From contig NC_059072.1 of assembly GCF_020497125.1 (NCBI RefSeq), positions 53,726,697 to 53,790,696 of the forward strand: 64,000 nucleotides of DNA, in the 5' to 3' direction. This DNA is from Mauremys mutica (lineage: Eukaryota; Chordata; Testudines; Geoemydidae). The translations under genes were made by a program, and so were the position numbers. Position 1 is the first letter of the stretch. Every line of letters begins with the position of its first letter. A model generated the notes under the pieces. That model ran no database searches. It was not told the DNA's origin and worked only from the letters and a program-made list of their open reading frames with translations. This document shows positions 1 through 10,500 of this stretch, one piece after another.

Positions 1-182
1 CCAGCAGAAGGTTGATTTTCTTTTTTGGTGGTTCGGGTGCTGTAGTTTCCACATAAGAGTGTTGCTCCTTTAAGACTTCTGAAAGCATGCTCCACACTTC
101 ATCCCTCTCAGATTTTGGATGGCACTTCAGATTCTTAAATCTTGGGTTGAATGCTGTAGCTATCTTTAGAAATCTCACATTG
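1..182 (-). pseudogene. hAT transposase fragment (C-terminal catalytic region)
   Basis: Minus-strand translation matches the hAT segment around 62192-62587, including the conserved block that reads ALDPRFKNLKCL there. In this copy the Asp is replaced by Asn (AFNPRF). It runs off the window start and has no start codon. It is a relic, not a functional gene. Confidence 0.65.
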
Positions 183-319
183 GGATCTTCTTTGCATTTT
201 ATCAGACTGCTATAACATGAAATATATGGCAGAATGTGGGTAAAACAGAGCAGGGGACATAAAATTCTCCCCCAAGAAGTTCAGTCACAAATATAATTAA
301 TGCATTATTTTTTTAACAA

Positions 320-523
320 GTGTCATCAAAGCATGAAGAGGCATACGAATGTTTAGCATATCTGTCATGTAAATACCTTGCAATGCTGGCTACAAAAGTG
401 CCATGCAAATGCCTGTTCTCACTTTCAGGTGGCATTGTAAATAAGAAGAGGGCAACACTATCTCCTGTAAATGTAAACAAACTTGTTTGTCTTAGCAATT
501 GGCTGAACAAGAAGTGGGACTGA
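320..523 (+). pseudogene. hAT C-terminal dimerisation domain remnant
   Basis: The plus-strand frame carries the hAT dimerisation signature: YLAMLATKVP, then FSLSGGIVNKKRATLSP, then VNKLVCLSNWLNKK and a stop. In intact hAT transposases this domain directly follows the DPRFK region on the same strand; here it is on the opposite strand. The apparent initiating Met is incidental. Confidence 0.65.
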
Positions 524-916
524 GTGGACTTGTAGCCTCTGAAGTTTTACATTGTTCTGGTTTTGAGTGCAGTTATGTAACAAAAAAAATCTACATTTGT
601 AAATTGCACTTTCAGGACAAAGATTGCACTACAGTACTTGTCTGAGGTGAATTGAAAAATACTATTTCTTCTGTCTATCATTTTTACAGTGCAAATATTT
701 GTAATCAAAATATAAACTTTGATTTCAATTACAACACAGATTACAAGATATATATGAAAATGTAGAAAAACATCCAAAATATTTTAAAAATTTCAATTGG
801 TAGTCTCTTGTTTAACAACGGAATTAAAACTGTGATTAATCACAATTAAGTTTTTTAATTGTGATTAATTTTTTGAGTTAATTGCATGATTTAACTGCAA
901 TTAATTGACAGCCCTA

Positions 917-1647
917 CCTGAAGCACATTTTTGCATGTGTTAGTGTGGTTGACAATAATAGTGTAAAAGCTACATAAACAGATATACTCCTATTCTCCAC
1001 AAAGACTGTGAAGAGAATGAAAGATATCCTGGGTTTTCAAGAGATACAGTAAGTATTGTGAATATTTAGGCTTGCTAGGGCTACTTTCAAATGGGATGAT
1101 ATGAATTGATTTAATATTTATGGAGTTGTCATCTAATGGGATAGCAATTATTTTTTCACCACACTTTGGGGCTAGAGACATGGAATGTGGACTCCTCTAA
1201 ACTGGCTCGTAGAAAGGGCACAAAAAAACTCATTTACCCAAAGTGCCTGTACAAACCCTGTGCTTTACTTTTCAGGAAAATAAATTATAACTATATGGGG
1301 CCGGATTCTGCTCACTTGGCTCAAGCAGGTAATCCCACGGATTCAAATTGGACTACTTGTGCGAGTATAGCAAACAGGATTAGCACCTTAGAGTAAATAA
1401 TGTGATGAGCTGGTTAAAACCTTGGTATGAATTTAGTTAAAACCCCAATGAGATTCATGTGTAATTGAAGGGCGAGTTCACATCCAACTGTGACCATAAG
1501 CCCTCTTCTAAGACTCCCCCCAAGTCTCAGAATGTAGCTGTGGGAGTTGAGGCTGGAAAAGTTGTTGCAGAGGTGAATCCCCCTGTTACAGGTTGTCATC
1601 CCTGGGGTGCAGTCTGGGAGCCATGGGAACCATTGCACCCCTCTAAG
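917..1647. other. No recognised feature
   Basis: AT-rich sequence with only short open frames. I see no gene, RNA or repeat I can name. Confidence 0.5.
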
Positions 1648-1802
1648 ACACACTGGGAGCTGCGGGTGGCCGTGCCTGCGGACGGTCAATGTAAACAAAC
1701 TGTCTCACAGCTTGCCAGCAGATTACCCTGATGGGCTGCATGCAGCCCACAGGCCACAGAGGGCTGTGTGCAGCCTGCGGGCCACAGATTGCCCACCACT
1801 CG
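1648..1802 (-). repeat. Partial hAT MITE
   Basis: The reverse complement aligns with the MITE at 15924-16149: shared end GGTGGGCAA, the block around GACCGTCCGCAGGCAC, and a GC-rich middle. Only the half next to one terminus is present. Confidence 0.5.
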
Positions 1803-1839
1803 GTTGGAGACACAGCCAGCCAGGGGGTGCCACACACCC

Positions 1840-2770
1840 AAACCGAGCTACCTGAGTATTGTACCAAAGCCACTCAATGACATACAGCCAACTTCCCAAC
1901 TCCCCACACCATGCATCCCTGCGAGGCTATAAACCCAGAATTATACCGTCTTATTCTGCACAGGGATCTGTACAAGGTATGCACATTAATAAAGTTCACC
2001 ATCCCCTCGATGTGCGAAGGATATGCAAATTCTGTGTTAGCCAAGCTGAGATTTTTCCTCAGGCACTTCATTCATTAGATAAAGCAAAAAACAAATTTCT
2101 TTAACTACAAAAGATAGATTATAAGTGATTATAAGTGATAGCAAACAGCTCAAAGCAGATTACCTAGTAAATAAACAAAACAGAAACTAATATACTAGAT
2201 AGATGGGATGTGAATTAGCAATTTCTCGTCCTGGGTGGTGATACAAGCAGTCCACCAGGTTTCCATACACAGGCTTTTAGCCTGGGACCAGCACTTCCCC
2301 CAGTTCAGTCTTTGTTCCTCAGATATTTCCAGGAGTTCTCATGTGTGGGGCATGAGGCCCCCAGATGACGTCACACCCCTCCTTATACAGCTTTACCATA
2401 TGGTGGGAACCCTTTGTTCCAAATTCAGTTCCCAGACCAGGTTTGTGGAAAAATACAGGTATCAAAATGGAGTTCATTGTCATGTGGTCTGGTCACATGC
2501 CCTTTCATGCCCTGCTGAGTTATAGCCTCGCAGGGATGCAAGGTGTGGGGAGTCGGGAACGTGGCAGTTCTTTGTCAACAGCAGAAATTTGTGTCTCACA
2601 AGTCTTTACATTTCCACATTCCCACTATCAAAAGCAAAAATTCTAAAGCGATGACAATACAAAAACATATAATTCTAAAAACAAGCTTTAGAAAGAAGGG
2701 GCGGGGGAATAGTCCTATCCTATTACATTGTGATCTCTTATTATAGTCACTTAACATTTTTAATAAAAGA
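1840..2770 (-). repeat. LTR-like interspersed repeat
   Basis: Shares the AAGTGATTATAAGTGATAG block and neighbouring A-rich text with the solo LTRs at 27241-28421 and 29013-30034, so it is probably a related retroviral-type LTR fragment. A CRE-like octamer TGACGTCA lies at about 2366, and a minus-strand TATAAGG at about 2384. No target duplication was found and the ends are uncertain. Confidence 0.4.
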
Positions 2771-2824
2771 CATTTTACTAAATAGAATATTTATTACATG
2801 TGATTACTTAGGAGTGCAATGTTA

Positions 2825-2930
2825 ATTAATAGGGATGGTCAGACGATTTTAAAATTTCTGGGAAAAAATGGAAAGAGGCATTTGGGAAAATATTCTCAAA
2901 TTTTGCTTTAAATTTTCAACCATTAGTGTT
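2825..2930. repeat. AT-rich MITE-like fragment (AAATTTTCAACC ends)
   Basis: Alternating TTTTAAAATTT and AAATTTTCAACC motifs resemble the segments at 7130-7255, 12310-12476 and 43790-43960. Probably one dispersed AT-rich palindromic family. Confidence 0.35.
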
Positions 2931-3173
2931 GATTGGAATAAAGCTGCCTCTTCCATTATTTTATCCTCAGATTCAAGAACATGGTGAACAATTTGAAATT
3001 AGTTTGATAACCACTTTGACGGCTGCATCAACTACACCCTGATAGTTATCTAAGTATTTTTGTAATTTCAGTGCATATTGCATTTATATATTTTCAGTTG
3101 GTTGCATACTTAACCCATGGAAAGTAGGTACTTCATCTCCAGAAATATCCATTAATTAACATACTCCAGTAGG

Positions 3174-3394
3174 CAGGGCTGGCTCCAGGGTTTTTGACGC
3201 CCCAAGCGCCAAAAAAAAAAAAAAGCTGTGATTGCGATCGGCGCCTGCTCTATCGCGCCACTATCTTCTTCGGCGGCAATGCAGCAGCAGGTCCTTCCCT
3301 CCGAGAGGGACCCGCCGCCGAATTGCTGCCGAAGAGCCCGACATGCCGCCCCTTCTTCCCCTGCTTGCTGCGCTGGTGCCTGGAGCTGGCCCTG
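3174..3394. mobile_element. hAT MITE with 8-bp target duplication
   Basis: Begins CAGGGCTGGCTCCAGG and ends with the inverted CCTGGAGCTGGCCCTG. Flanked by CCAGTAGG (3166-3173) and CCGGTAGG (3395-3402), an 8-bp duplication with one mismatch, as expected for hAT. Contains an A tract and a GC-rich middle. Same family as 20146-20489 and 61417-61570. Confidence 0.8.
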
Positions 3395-3402
3395 CCGGTA
3401 GG

Positions 3403-5060
3403 CTAAAAAAGTGTAAGTTGTACAAACTGTACCAACTCACAAAATTAAATTCAATAAAGAAACGCAAAATCAACATTTATTCATGACACATATGTAATAT
3501 TTCATTATAAAATGGACTTAAATACTTAGGAACAAATCAATTTGTAATGTAACAGCATTCTTAGGGCAGCTTTTTTGCCTCCTAATGTTTTATAGAAAAC
3601 ACACAGCTAAAATACTGTTCTTTCTTTTGATCTACATCTCAAGTGAATTCCTTCTTTAATTCACACCAGTGAATTCTTTTTTAATTAAGAGTGTCATCAC
3701 AGTTTTGAGAATTAGCTTAATTTTGCATTTACGATATTCCACTTGACTCCTTTGATTTAAAGAAAAAAAACCTTTATTAACTGAAAAACTGAACCATATG
3801 AATTAAAATATAAATCAGCTATTCATTCTAATTGGCTTCTTTATTTTGCATTCTACTGAGTGATAAAGATCTGAGGAGAATAATGTAACTTTTATGGTAT
3901 CCTAAATTAACTAAAAACAAAATTCAGCTTATAGTCAAATAAGTGGCGGGAAGAGGCAGGTCGGGAGTAGGGGTTTGGTGGAAAGGGGTGGGTGGAGGCA
4001 GGGCCTGGGGCAGAGAAAGGTGCTGAGCAGCCCAGGGACTCAGAGGAAGCCAGTGCCTCTGCCTGTAGTTCAGTATCCAGTACTGATATCTTTCTCTATT
4101 GGGCAGGTCTAGGGAAGGAAGTGTTGCATATTACCTACAAATGCTTCTGGTTGATTAAAGACCAGAAGCATCAATGGGCTCTGAAAGGAGTAATATATAG
4201 GTGGAGCTGGTAGCACTGCCTGTACTTAAGGTTGCTATTATAAGTGTAAAATTTCCCATTTCCTATTATAAGACCCTGTTGTCAGTTGCTTATAGCTTCT
4301 GTAAGCTTTAATCGTTTGGGCTGAAATTTTCCATGCTGAATAGCTGATTCAGGCTGATTTTTTTCTGGGAAAGCTTCAGCAAAAATGGTTCAGCCATTTC
4401 TGAGAAAAATACTTTTTTTCTAAGGAACTGGCACATTTGAAGACTACAAATTACTCTCAGGAAGTAATCATCACAAGGGTCATTCCATGTGGCAAGTAAA
4501 CAAAGCCTGGCTGAATGCATTACATAAAGACATATTATTGGGACTCATTGTCAAAATGCTGCTTCAAAGCCTCCCTGATTCAAACTCCAAACTGATTCAC
4601 AACTGACTTGCAGCAGTCTGGAGTTGCCAGCTTCTACACAGTGATCACCGCACAATCTTCCACCGAGAGGGCAGCTCTCATTCTGGTGTCCTTTCATCAC
4701 AGGGCAGGGACAAGCTCCGCACACAGTTCCAGGAAAGTGGCTTTGCGCATCTGAAAGTTTCACAGCCACTGTTTGTCATCCCCTACCTGCATAACGATGC
4801 AATCCCACCACTCATTGCCTGTTTCCTGAGCCCAGTAGTGACATTCCACCATATGTAGCTGCTCTATGAATGCCATAAGTAATCTGGAATTGTTTCTTTC
4901 CATAGCAAACAGCAGAGCAGGCACCATGGATTCCTATTCAGGTTCGCAGCTCATGAAATACTGCATGATCAGCCACGTTCGGTTCAGTGATTTTCCTCTT
5001 TTCAACACTTGCAAGACCATAAATCACTATTTAGTTTGGGGCACCACAGTGCTATAAAAA
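3403..5060. other. No gene recognised
   Basis: Mostly unique-looking AT-rich DNA. A G-rich stretch at about 3940-4035 resembles interior material of hAT elements. No coding, RNA or regulatory feature can be supported. Confidence 0.5.
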
Positions 5061-5063
5061 GAC

Positions 5064-5300
5064 AATGACAAATTCAAGAGAATCAGAGGAGAGCAACCAA
5101 AATAGGAAAGTCTTGGAAATAAAACCCATGAGGACAGGCTAAGAAAGTTTGAATAAAGATAAGGAAACTAAGTGGAATGAAATGAGTTTCAAACCTGGAA
5201 TGTAAAGGGATGTTAAATTGGCTGGGGATCAGTTAGTCTCATTAACCAAGGGCAGAACAACAATTAATTGGTTCAAATTGCAGTAGGAAATATTGATATA
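5064..5300 (+). repeat. CR1 LINE 3'-region fragment
   Basis: Text such as AGGAGAGCAACCAAAATAG and GAGGACAGGCTAAGA matches the region just upstream of the CR1 3' end, seen better preserved at 47985-48446. Degraded and non-coding. Confidence 0.55.
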
Positions 5301-6514
5301 CATTATTAGAAAACTTTGTAACTATGTAGTTACTAGACAATCTAAATGCAAAATAAAATTTAGTATTATAGTAAATGCAGGAAAATGGATTGAAATATAA
5401 ACTTCAATTTTGAACTCGCAGAAAGCTTGTGACTTGTGATGTAACAGTGTTCAGCAAGATACAACAGAACTTGGAATTATTCTCATGACATCTCCAAGGC
5501 AACACAGGGTGGAAATTCCAGACACCTTTTGGGTGGAGTCTCTCTCCTTCTCTAGTCTCCAGCTGGAAGCTGGATTGTGTTTTGTTTGCTGTGATTTACT
5601 GGTAGAAGAAAATATTTAGTTGCTTTGACTTACTGAGCGGTGGTCAGAGAGAATGGGAAGGGAAAATGGCAATATCCTGCATAGCTTCATTCAGAGCTGG
5701 AATCCACAGCAAATTCTCTCTTTCCTTCCTAAAGTGGGAAGCATTGGAAATGTGAGTCACAGAATTCTTGAAAAAATATCTGGAGACTGTCTTCTGGGTC
5801 AACTGAGACATGGTAAGGCCTCTTGTAGCAATAGTTGAGCCAGCAGATAAGATTTAACATGGTTTGGGTTTAATATAATTTATGCTTTTCCTCCTATGAG
5901 ACACAAAATATTTTCAATCCTGTTTTACTGTGTGTATAGTTCATCTTTTTATAATAATGTACGTTTCTTGTACATACTGATGGCCAACTCCTAATCCTAG
6001 TGATGAGAACAGAATGTTGTCATTAAGAACAAGATCTTGGCTGTATCCCATGATATTTGTTAGACTTAAGAACTGGCTTGTTTATCATCATCCATCACCT
6101 TTGTCTGCTGCTCATAACTCTAAGGAATGGTAATAAAATTGGCAGGAAAGAAGTCTAACCTTCAACATAATTTCAAAGAAACATTAGCGACAATCATTAG
6201 CACTGTGGCATTATGCACATAAAATAGAGGCTGAGAGGTGACAGCAGTGATCCACTTAAAATGTTCCCTTTAAAAATAAAACATAAAATTCCTATGGTCT
6301 GCGGTTGCCAGCAAGGACAGTCCCTTTTGACTGACAATCCTGATTTCAAAAGTGGTTAACTGTGTGAAGGGACCTGGCTGTAATATGCAGCAGTGTGAAA
6401 CTCTTGCTGCAGTCCTTGATTTTAAGGGAGTTTGTAACTAGGTTGCCTAGGTGGCACCCCTTTGGGGCACAATTCAGCCAGCTGTATGTCTCAGTTCAAG
6501 GTATTAATTAATTT
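5301..6514. other. No gene recognised
   Basis: Unique-looking sequence with no supported gene, RNA or repeat. Confidence 0.5.
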
Positions 6515-6706
6515 TAGGAGATATACCTATCTCCTAGAACTGGAAGGGACCTTGAAAGGTCATTGAGTCCAGCCCCCTGCCTTCACTAGTAGGACCAAGT
6601 ACTGATTTTTGCCCCAAATTCCTAAGTGGCTGCCTCAAGCATTGAACTCATAACCCTGGGTTTAGCAGGCCAATGCTCAAACCACTGAGCTATCCCTCCC
6701 CGCAGG
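6515..6706 (-). mobile_element. tRNA-derived SINE with CR1-like tail
   Basis: On the minus strand the element starts with a tRNA-like head: an A-box-like TAGCTCAGTGGTTTGAGC at about 6676-6693, and a B-box-like GGTTATGAGTTCAATGC further 3'. The body runs into text resembling the CR1 3' end (GGACTCAATGACC and CTTCCAGTTCTAGGAG). This is the usual build of a Pol III SINE mobilised by a CR1 LINE (established pattern). The B box has drifted, so it is probably inactive. Confidence 0.7.
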
Positions 6707-7129
6707 TAGCAGTACTTCCCCCCCAGCCAAGGCACACTTCAGTTCTACCTTTTCCAGGGTATTAAGGTCCAAAGGAAATCAGGAACAAACTCTGCCCCCC
6801 GCAAGTCCCCCAGTTGAAGCCAGGGCCATCCAACAAACTTTCAGTGCAACCCCACCCATCTGTTCAGGGTTTGTCTCCTAACAGTCCGTATTTCCCCCAG
6901 GCTCTGGTTGTTTCTTCTAGCAGGGGCTTATCCAACTGGCAAGCTAGCTCAGGCTCTCTGCCATAAAGAAAAGGAAAGCTCTACCTCCTAGTCAACACTC
7001 AACTAGCCTAGATCTCTTCATGCCTGATATTTGCTGCACGTATAGTAGATTGGGGTCAATTGGGCCCACAGGTTCTCCTTAGCCCTCTTATAGCCAGTGT
7101 GGGGCCTGTCTGCCCCATCACAGAATTAC

Positions 7130-7255
7130 TTTAGAGTAGGTCAGAAAATTGGGATTTTTTTCTGTGGAAAATTTCTACTTTGGTGAAAAATCAAAAGCCA
7201 AACATTTTTCAGCTAAAAACTTTAATCTGAAAACTAAAATTTTGGAACTAAATAT
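7130..7255. repeat. AT-rich MITE-like repeat, left of the Ty3 insertion
   Basis: Runs of GGAAAATTT, TTTTTCAGC and AAATTTTGG resemble 43790-43960. Similar AT-rich text resumes at 12310-12476, so the Ty3 element and the C-rich stretch may have split one older repeat (inference). Confidence 0.35.
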
Positions 7256-7445
7256 TGTTGTGTATTTGGTTGTCATGGGTTTTGTTACTATGGCAACTGA
7301 GTTAGACTATTAAGGGATAGCTCAGCCGGTTTCAACCGGCTGAGTGAGCTCTCTGTGTCTGTAAATAAAATGGAGGTTTTGGTTAGCTGTCTGCTCTCTG
7401 GCCTCAAGTGATTGCTTCCTACACCGGCTGCCCAAGGATATAACA
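7256..7445 (+). repeat. 5' LTR (190 bp)
   Basis: Direct repeat of 11676-11865 with no difference seen. Carries AATAAA at about 7364 and a perfect 11-bp stem-loop at 7321-7344. No clear TATA box. Confidence 0.93.
7321..7344. promoter_or_regulatory. Perfect 11-bp stem-loop in the LTR
   Basis: CTCAGCCGGTT is followed by TC and then AACCGGCTGAG. The same hairpin is in the 3' LTR at 11741-11764. It lies about 20 nt upstream of AATAAA, so it may affect RNA ends or act as a protein-binding dyad. The function is not known. Confidence 0.6.
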
Positions 7446-7446
7446 C

Positions 7447-7464
7447 TGGCGACGAGGATGGGAT
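7447..7464 (+). promoter_or_regulatory. Primer binding site, tRNA-Ser
   Basis: TGGCGACGAGGATGGGAT starts one base after the 5' LTR. It is complementary to the 3' end (CCA included) of metazoan tRNA-Ser with anticodon GCT, as I know that tRNA. A serine primer is typical of Mag-lineage Ty3/Gypsy elements. Confidence 0.8.
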
Positions 7465-7569
7465 CCTGGTGCTGCTCCAGTAACAGAAGGAAGTAGAAGT
7501 CAAGGTAAAGACCAAACAAAGAAAAAAAGCTGCTTGTTTGCACTGACTGTGAAAGTGAAACTAAAAATC

Positions 7570-10500
7570 ATGGCTACTCTGACCAGGCCCCTGGAGCCTT
7601 TTGATGAGAATACAGAGCAGTGGCATGTGTATACTGAGCGTTTTGAGCTTTTTGGTATTGCAAATGACATTACAGAAGCGAAGAAGGTGCCAATATTCTT
7701 AACTGTTGTAGGGGCTAAAACCTACTCTCTGCTACGTTGCTTACTACACCCTGTTAAGCCTGAGACTAAATCTTACAGTGACATTGTGGAAATCCTGGGG
7801 TTTAATTTCTCCCCAAAACCACTGGTAATTGCTGAAAGATATAGGTTCCACAAAAGAGACCAAAAGGAAGATGAAACAGTTGTACAATTTGTAGCCATTT
7901 TAAAAAAGCTAGCAGAACACTGTGAATTTAAAGAGATGTTAAATGATGCCCTGCGTGACAGGTTAGTGTGTGGCCTCTGCAGTGAAGCTATACGGACGCG
8001 CCTACTGACAGAGGCTCAGCTTACATTACAGAAGGCTGTTGATATTGCTGTCTCCATGGAACTGGCTACAAGGGAGGCACAATACATCGGTGCACCCCCT
8101 AGGGTGCAAAAAGTGTCACAAGAACCGACCCACAAAACTGTGCAGAGTCAAGAATGTTACCGCTGTGGTAAGCCAGGACACCAGGCATCAGAATGCTGGT
8201 GTAAGGACCTGGTGTGTCGACACTGTGGCAAAAAGGGACACATTGAGTGTGCCTGTAAACAAAAGAAAAAGAGGCCTGTGGTCTGGCCGACAAAAAGAGG
8301 AACCTTGCATACCCTAGAGCAGACCCAGGATGATCAAGGTGACACCGCCTCACAAGAGGAAGTGCCACTGCATGTTTTGTCTTTGGCAGCGGGCTCACAT
8401 GAATACTGGGTAACCCCCTTATTGGAGGGCAAACCTATACGCATGGAACTAGACACCAGTGCAGCTGTCTCGCTGGTTCCTGAGACTGTGTATAAGGAAA
8501 AGCTACAGCATCTTCCGCTTAAGGCAACAAAAACTGTTCTGAAGACGTATACAGGTGAAGCTGTGCCCATGTTGGGCACTATTGATGTTAAGGTGGAGCT
8601 CAATGGACGGGCAGCTAAATTGCCACTGTTTGTGGTGAGAGGTAACTACCCAGCCTTAATGGGTAGGTCTTGGCTTGGGAAGATTCAGCTGAACTGGGCA
8701 GAAGTGCACCGGATGACTAAAGAAGAAACCAGTCTAACCCCTATACTAAGGAAACATGCTGCTGTTTTTGGAGATGATTTGGGAAGTATGAAGGGAATCA
8801 CTGTGACATTGAACATTAAACCTGGCAGTCCACCAAAATATCTGAAAGCCCGAACTGTGCCATATGCCATCAGGCCAAAAGTTGAAGCAGACCTGGAGCG
8901 CCTGGTCACCAATGGAGTCCTAATACCAGTTACCCATAGCTCATGGGCCACTCCTATCGTTCCAATAGTGAAGAAAGATGGCTCTCTCCGGATTTGCGGT
9001 GATTTTAAAGTCACTGTCAACCCAGTGTTGTGTGCAGAGCAATACCCGCTTCCCCGCATCGATGACCTCTTCGCAGGCCTGGCTGGGGGACAAAAGTTCA
9101 GTAAGATTGATCTGAGTCAAGCATATTTACAGATGCACGTCGATGAAAAGTCCCAAGAGCTGTTGACTATTGTGACTCATAAGGGGCTTTATCGATACTG
9201 TCGCCTACCCTTCGGAATCACATCGGCTCCCGCCCTGTTCCAGAGGGCTATGGACCAGATCTTGTGTGGCTTGTCAGGAGTTCAGTGCTATCTGGATGAT
9301 ATCCTGGTCACTGGAAGAAATGAAGAGGATCACTTAAAGAATTTAGAGGCTACCCTACAAAGACTGGAAGAGTATGGCCTACGAGTTCGCAAAGACAAGT
9401 GTGAATTCTTCAAGCCCTCTGTTGAATATTTGGGACACATCATCGATTCTGCAGGTCTTCATAAGGCTCCTGCAAAAGTTAAAGCTATTGTGGAGGCTCC
9501 CCCACCTCGAAATGTAAGCCAGCTGCGCTCATTTCTAGGACTACTGAACTATTATGGAAAGTTCATCTCACAGTTAGCCACACTGCTAAAACCACTTCAT
9601 GAGCTCCTTGGGCAGAACAAGGCCTGGAAGTGGACTGAAGCCTGTGATGTTGCATTTAACAAAGCTAAGGATGCATTGTTAAATTCTGAAGTTCTAACGC
9701 ACTTTGATCCATCCTTACCCCTGCAATTGGCCTGCGATGCTTCCCCTTATGGAGTGGGAGCGGTCGTGTCACACATTATGCCTTCGGGAGAAGAAAGACC
9801 TATTGCTTTTGCTTCACGCACTCTAAGCAAAGCAGAAACTAACTACGCCCAAATCGAACGTGAGGCATTAGGAATTGTTTTTGGAATCAGGAAGTTTCAT
9901 CAGTACCTGTTTGGGCGAAAGTTTACTCTTCTTACAGACCATCGACCTCTGACATCAATTTTTGGACCCTACACAGGCATTCCCCCATTAGCTGCTAGTC
10001 GTATGCAACGTTGGGCATTGATACTTTCTGCACACACATATGAAATCAAATATCGGAAATCCACTCTGCACGGCAATGCAGATGGCCTCTCAAGGTTGCC
10101 TTTGCCGGTCAAACATCAAGATAGTGCCCAAAAGGAAATCTTCTACTTTGAACAGGTAGAGAATACACCCATCACTGCTACTCAGATAAAGAAGGCAACC
10201 CGCGTTGACCCAGTATTATCCCAAGTTATGGACCTGGTGATGCATGGAAAATCTCGACAAACCTCTCCGGTCTCACCCGACCTTGTTCCCTACATGTCCA
10301 GGCTGACGGAGTTATCGGTCCAATCTGGTTGTTTGTTGTGGGGGAGGCGTGTCATTATTCCACCACCCCTGAGATCACAGATGTTAGAACAGCTACATTC
10401 CAGTCACTGTGGAATAGTGCGCATGAAGGAAATTGCACGAAGCTATTTTTGGTGGCCTAGATTGGACAGTGCTATTGAAGAGAAGGCAAAAGCTTGTATG

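Larger units (their letters stand above)
1..916. mobile_element. hAT-type transposon derivative, copy A (cut by window start)
   Basis: Homologous to 62265-63238 near the right end of the window, in the same orientation. The left part encodes a decayed hAT transposase segment on the minus strand. The right part encodes a hAT dimerisation domain on the plus strand, followed by an AT-rich tail rich in GATTAAT motifs and ending in the terminal motif TTGACAGCCCTA (reverse complement TAGGGCTGTCAA, a hAT-like end). The opposite orientation of the two coding pieces is explained by an inverted duplication that is fully visible in copy B. Confidence 0.75.

Noticed and set aside
6667..6706. Possible tRNA gene
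   Set aside because: Only the A and B boxes of a SINE head are tRNA-like. No cloverleaf with anticodon and acceptor stem can be drawn, and it continues into a CR1-like tail.
7534..7569. Earlier start of the Gag-Pol frame
   Set aside because: The upstream codon at 7534 is TTG. The first ATG, with good Kozak context, is at 7570.
8039..9059. Antisense and shifted ORFs within the Ty3 coding region
   Set aside because: Shadows of the Gag-Pol frame; no independent motifs.
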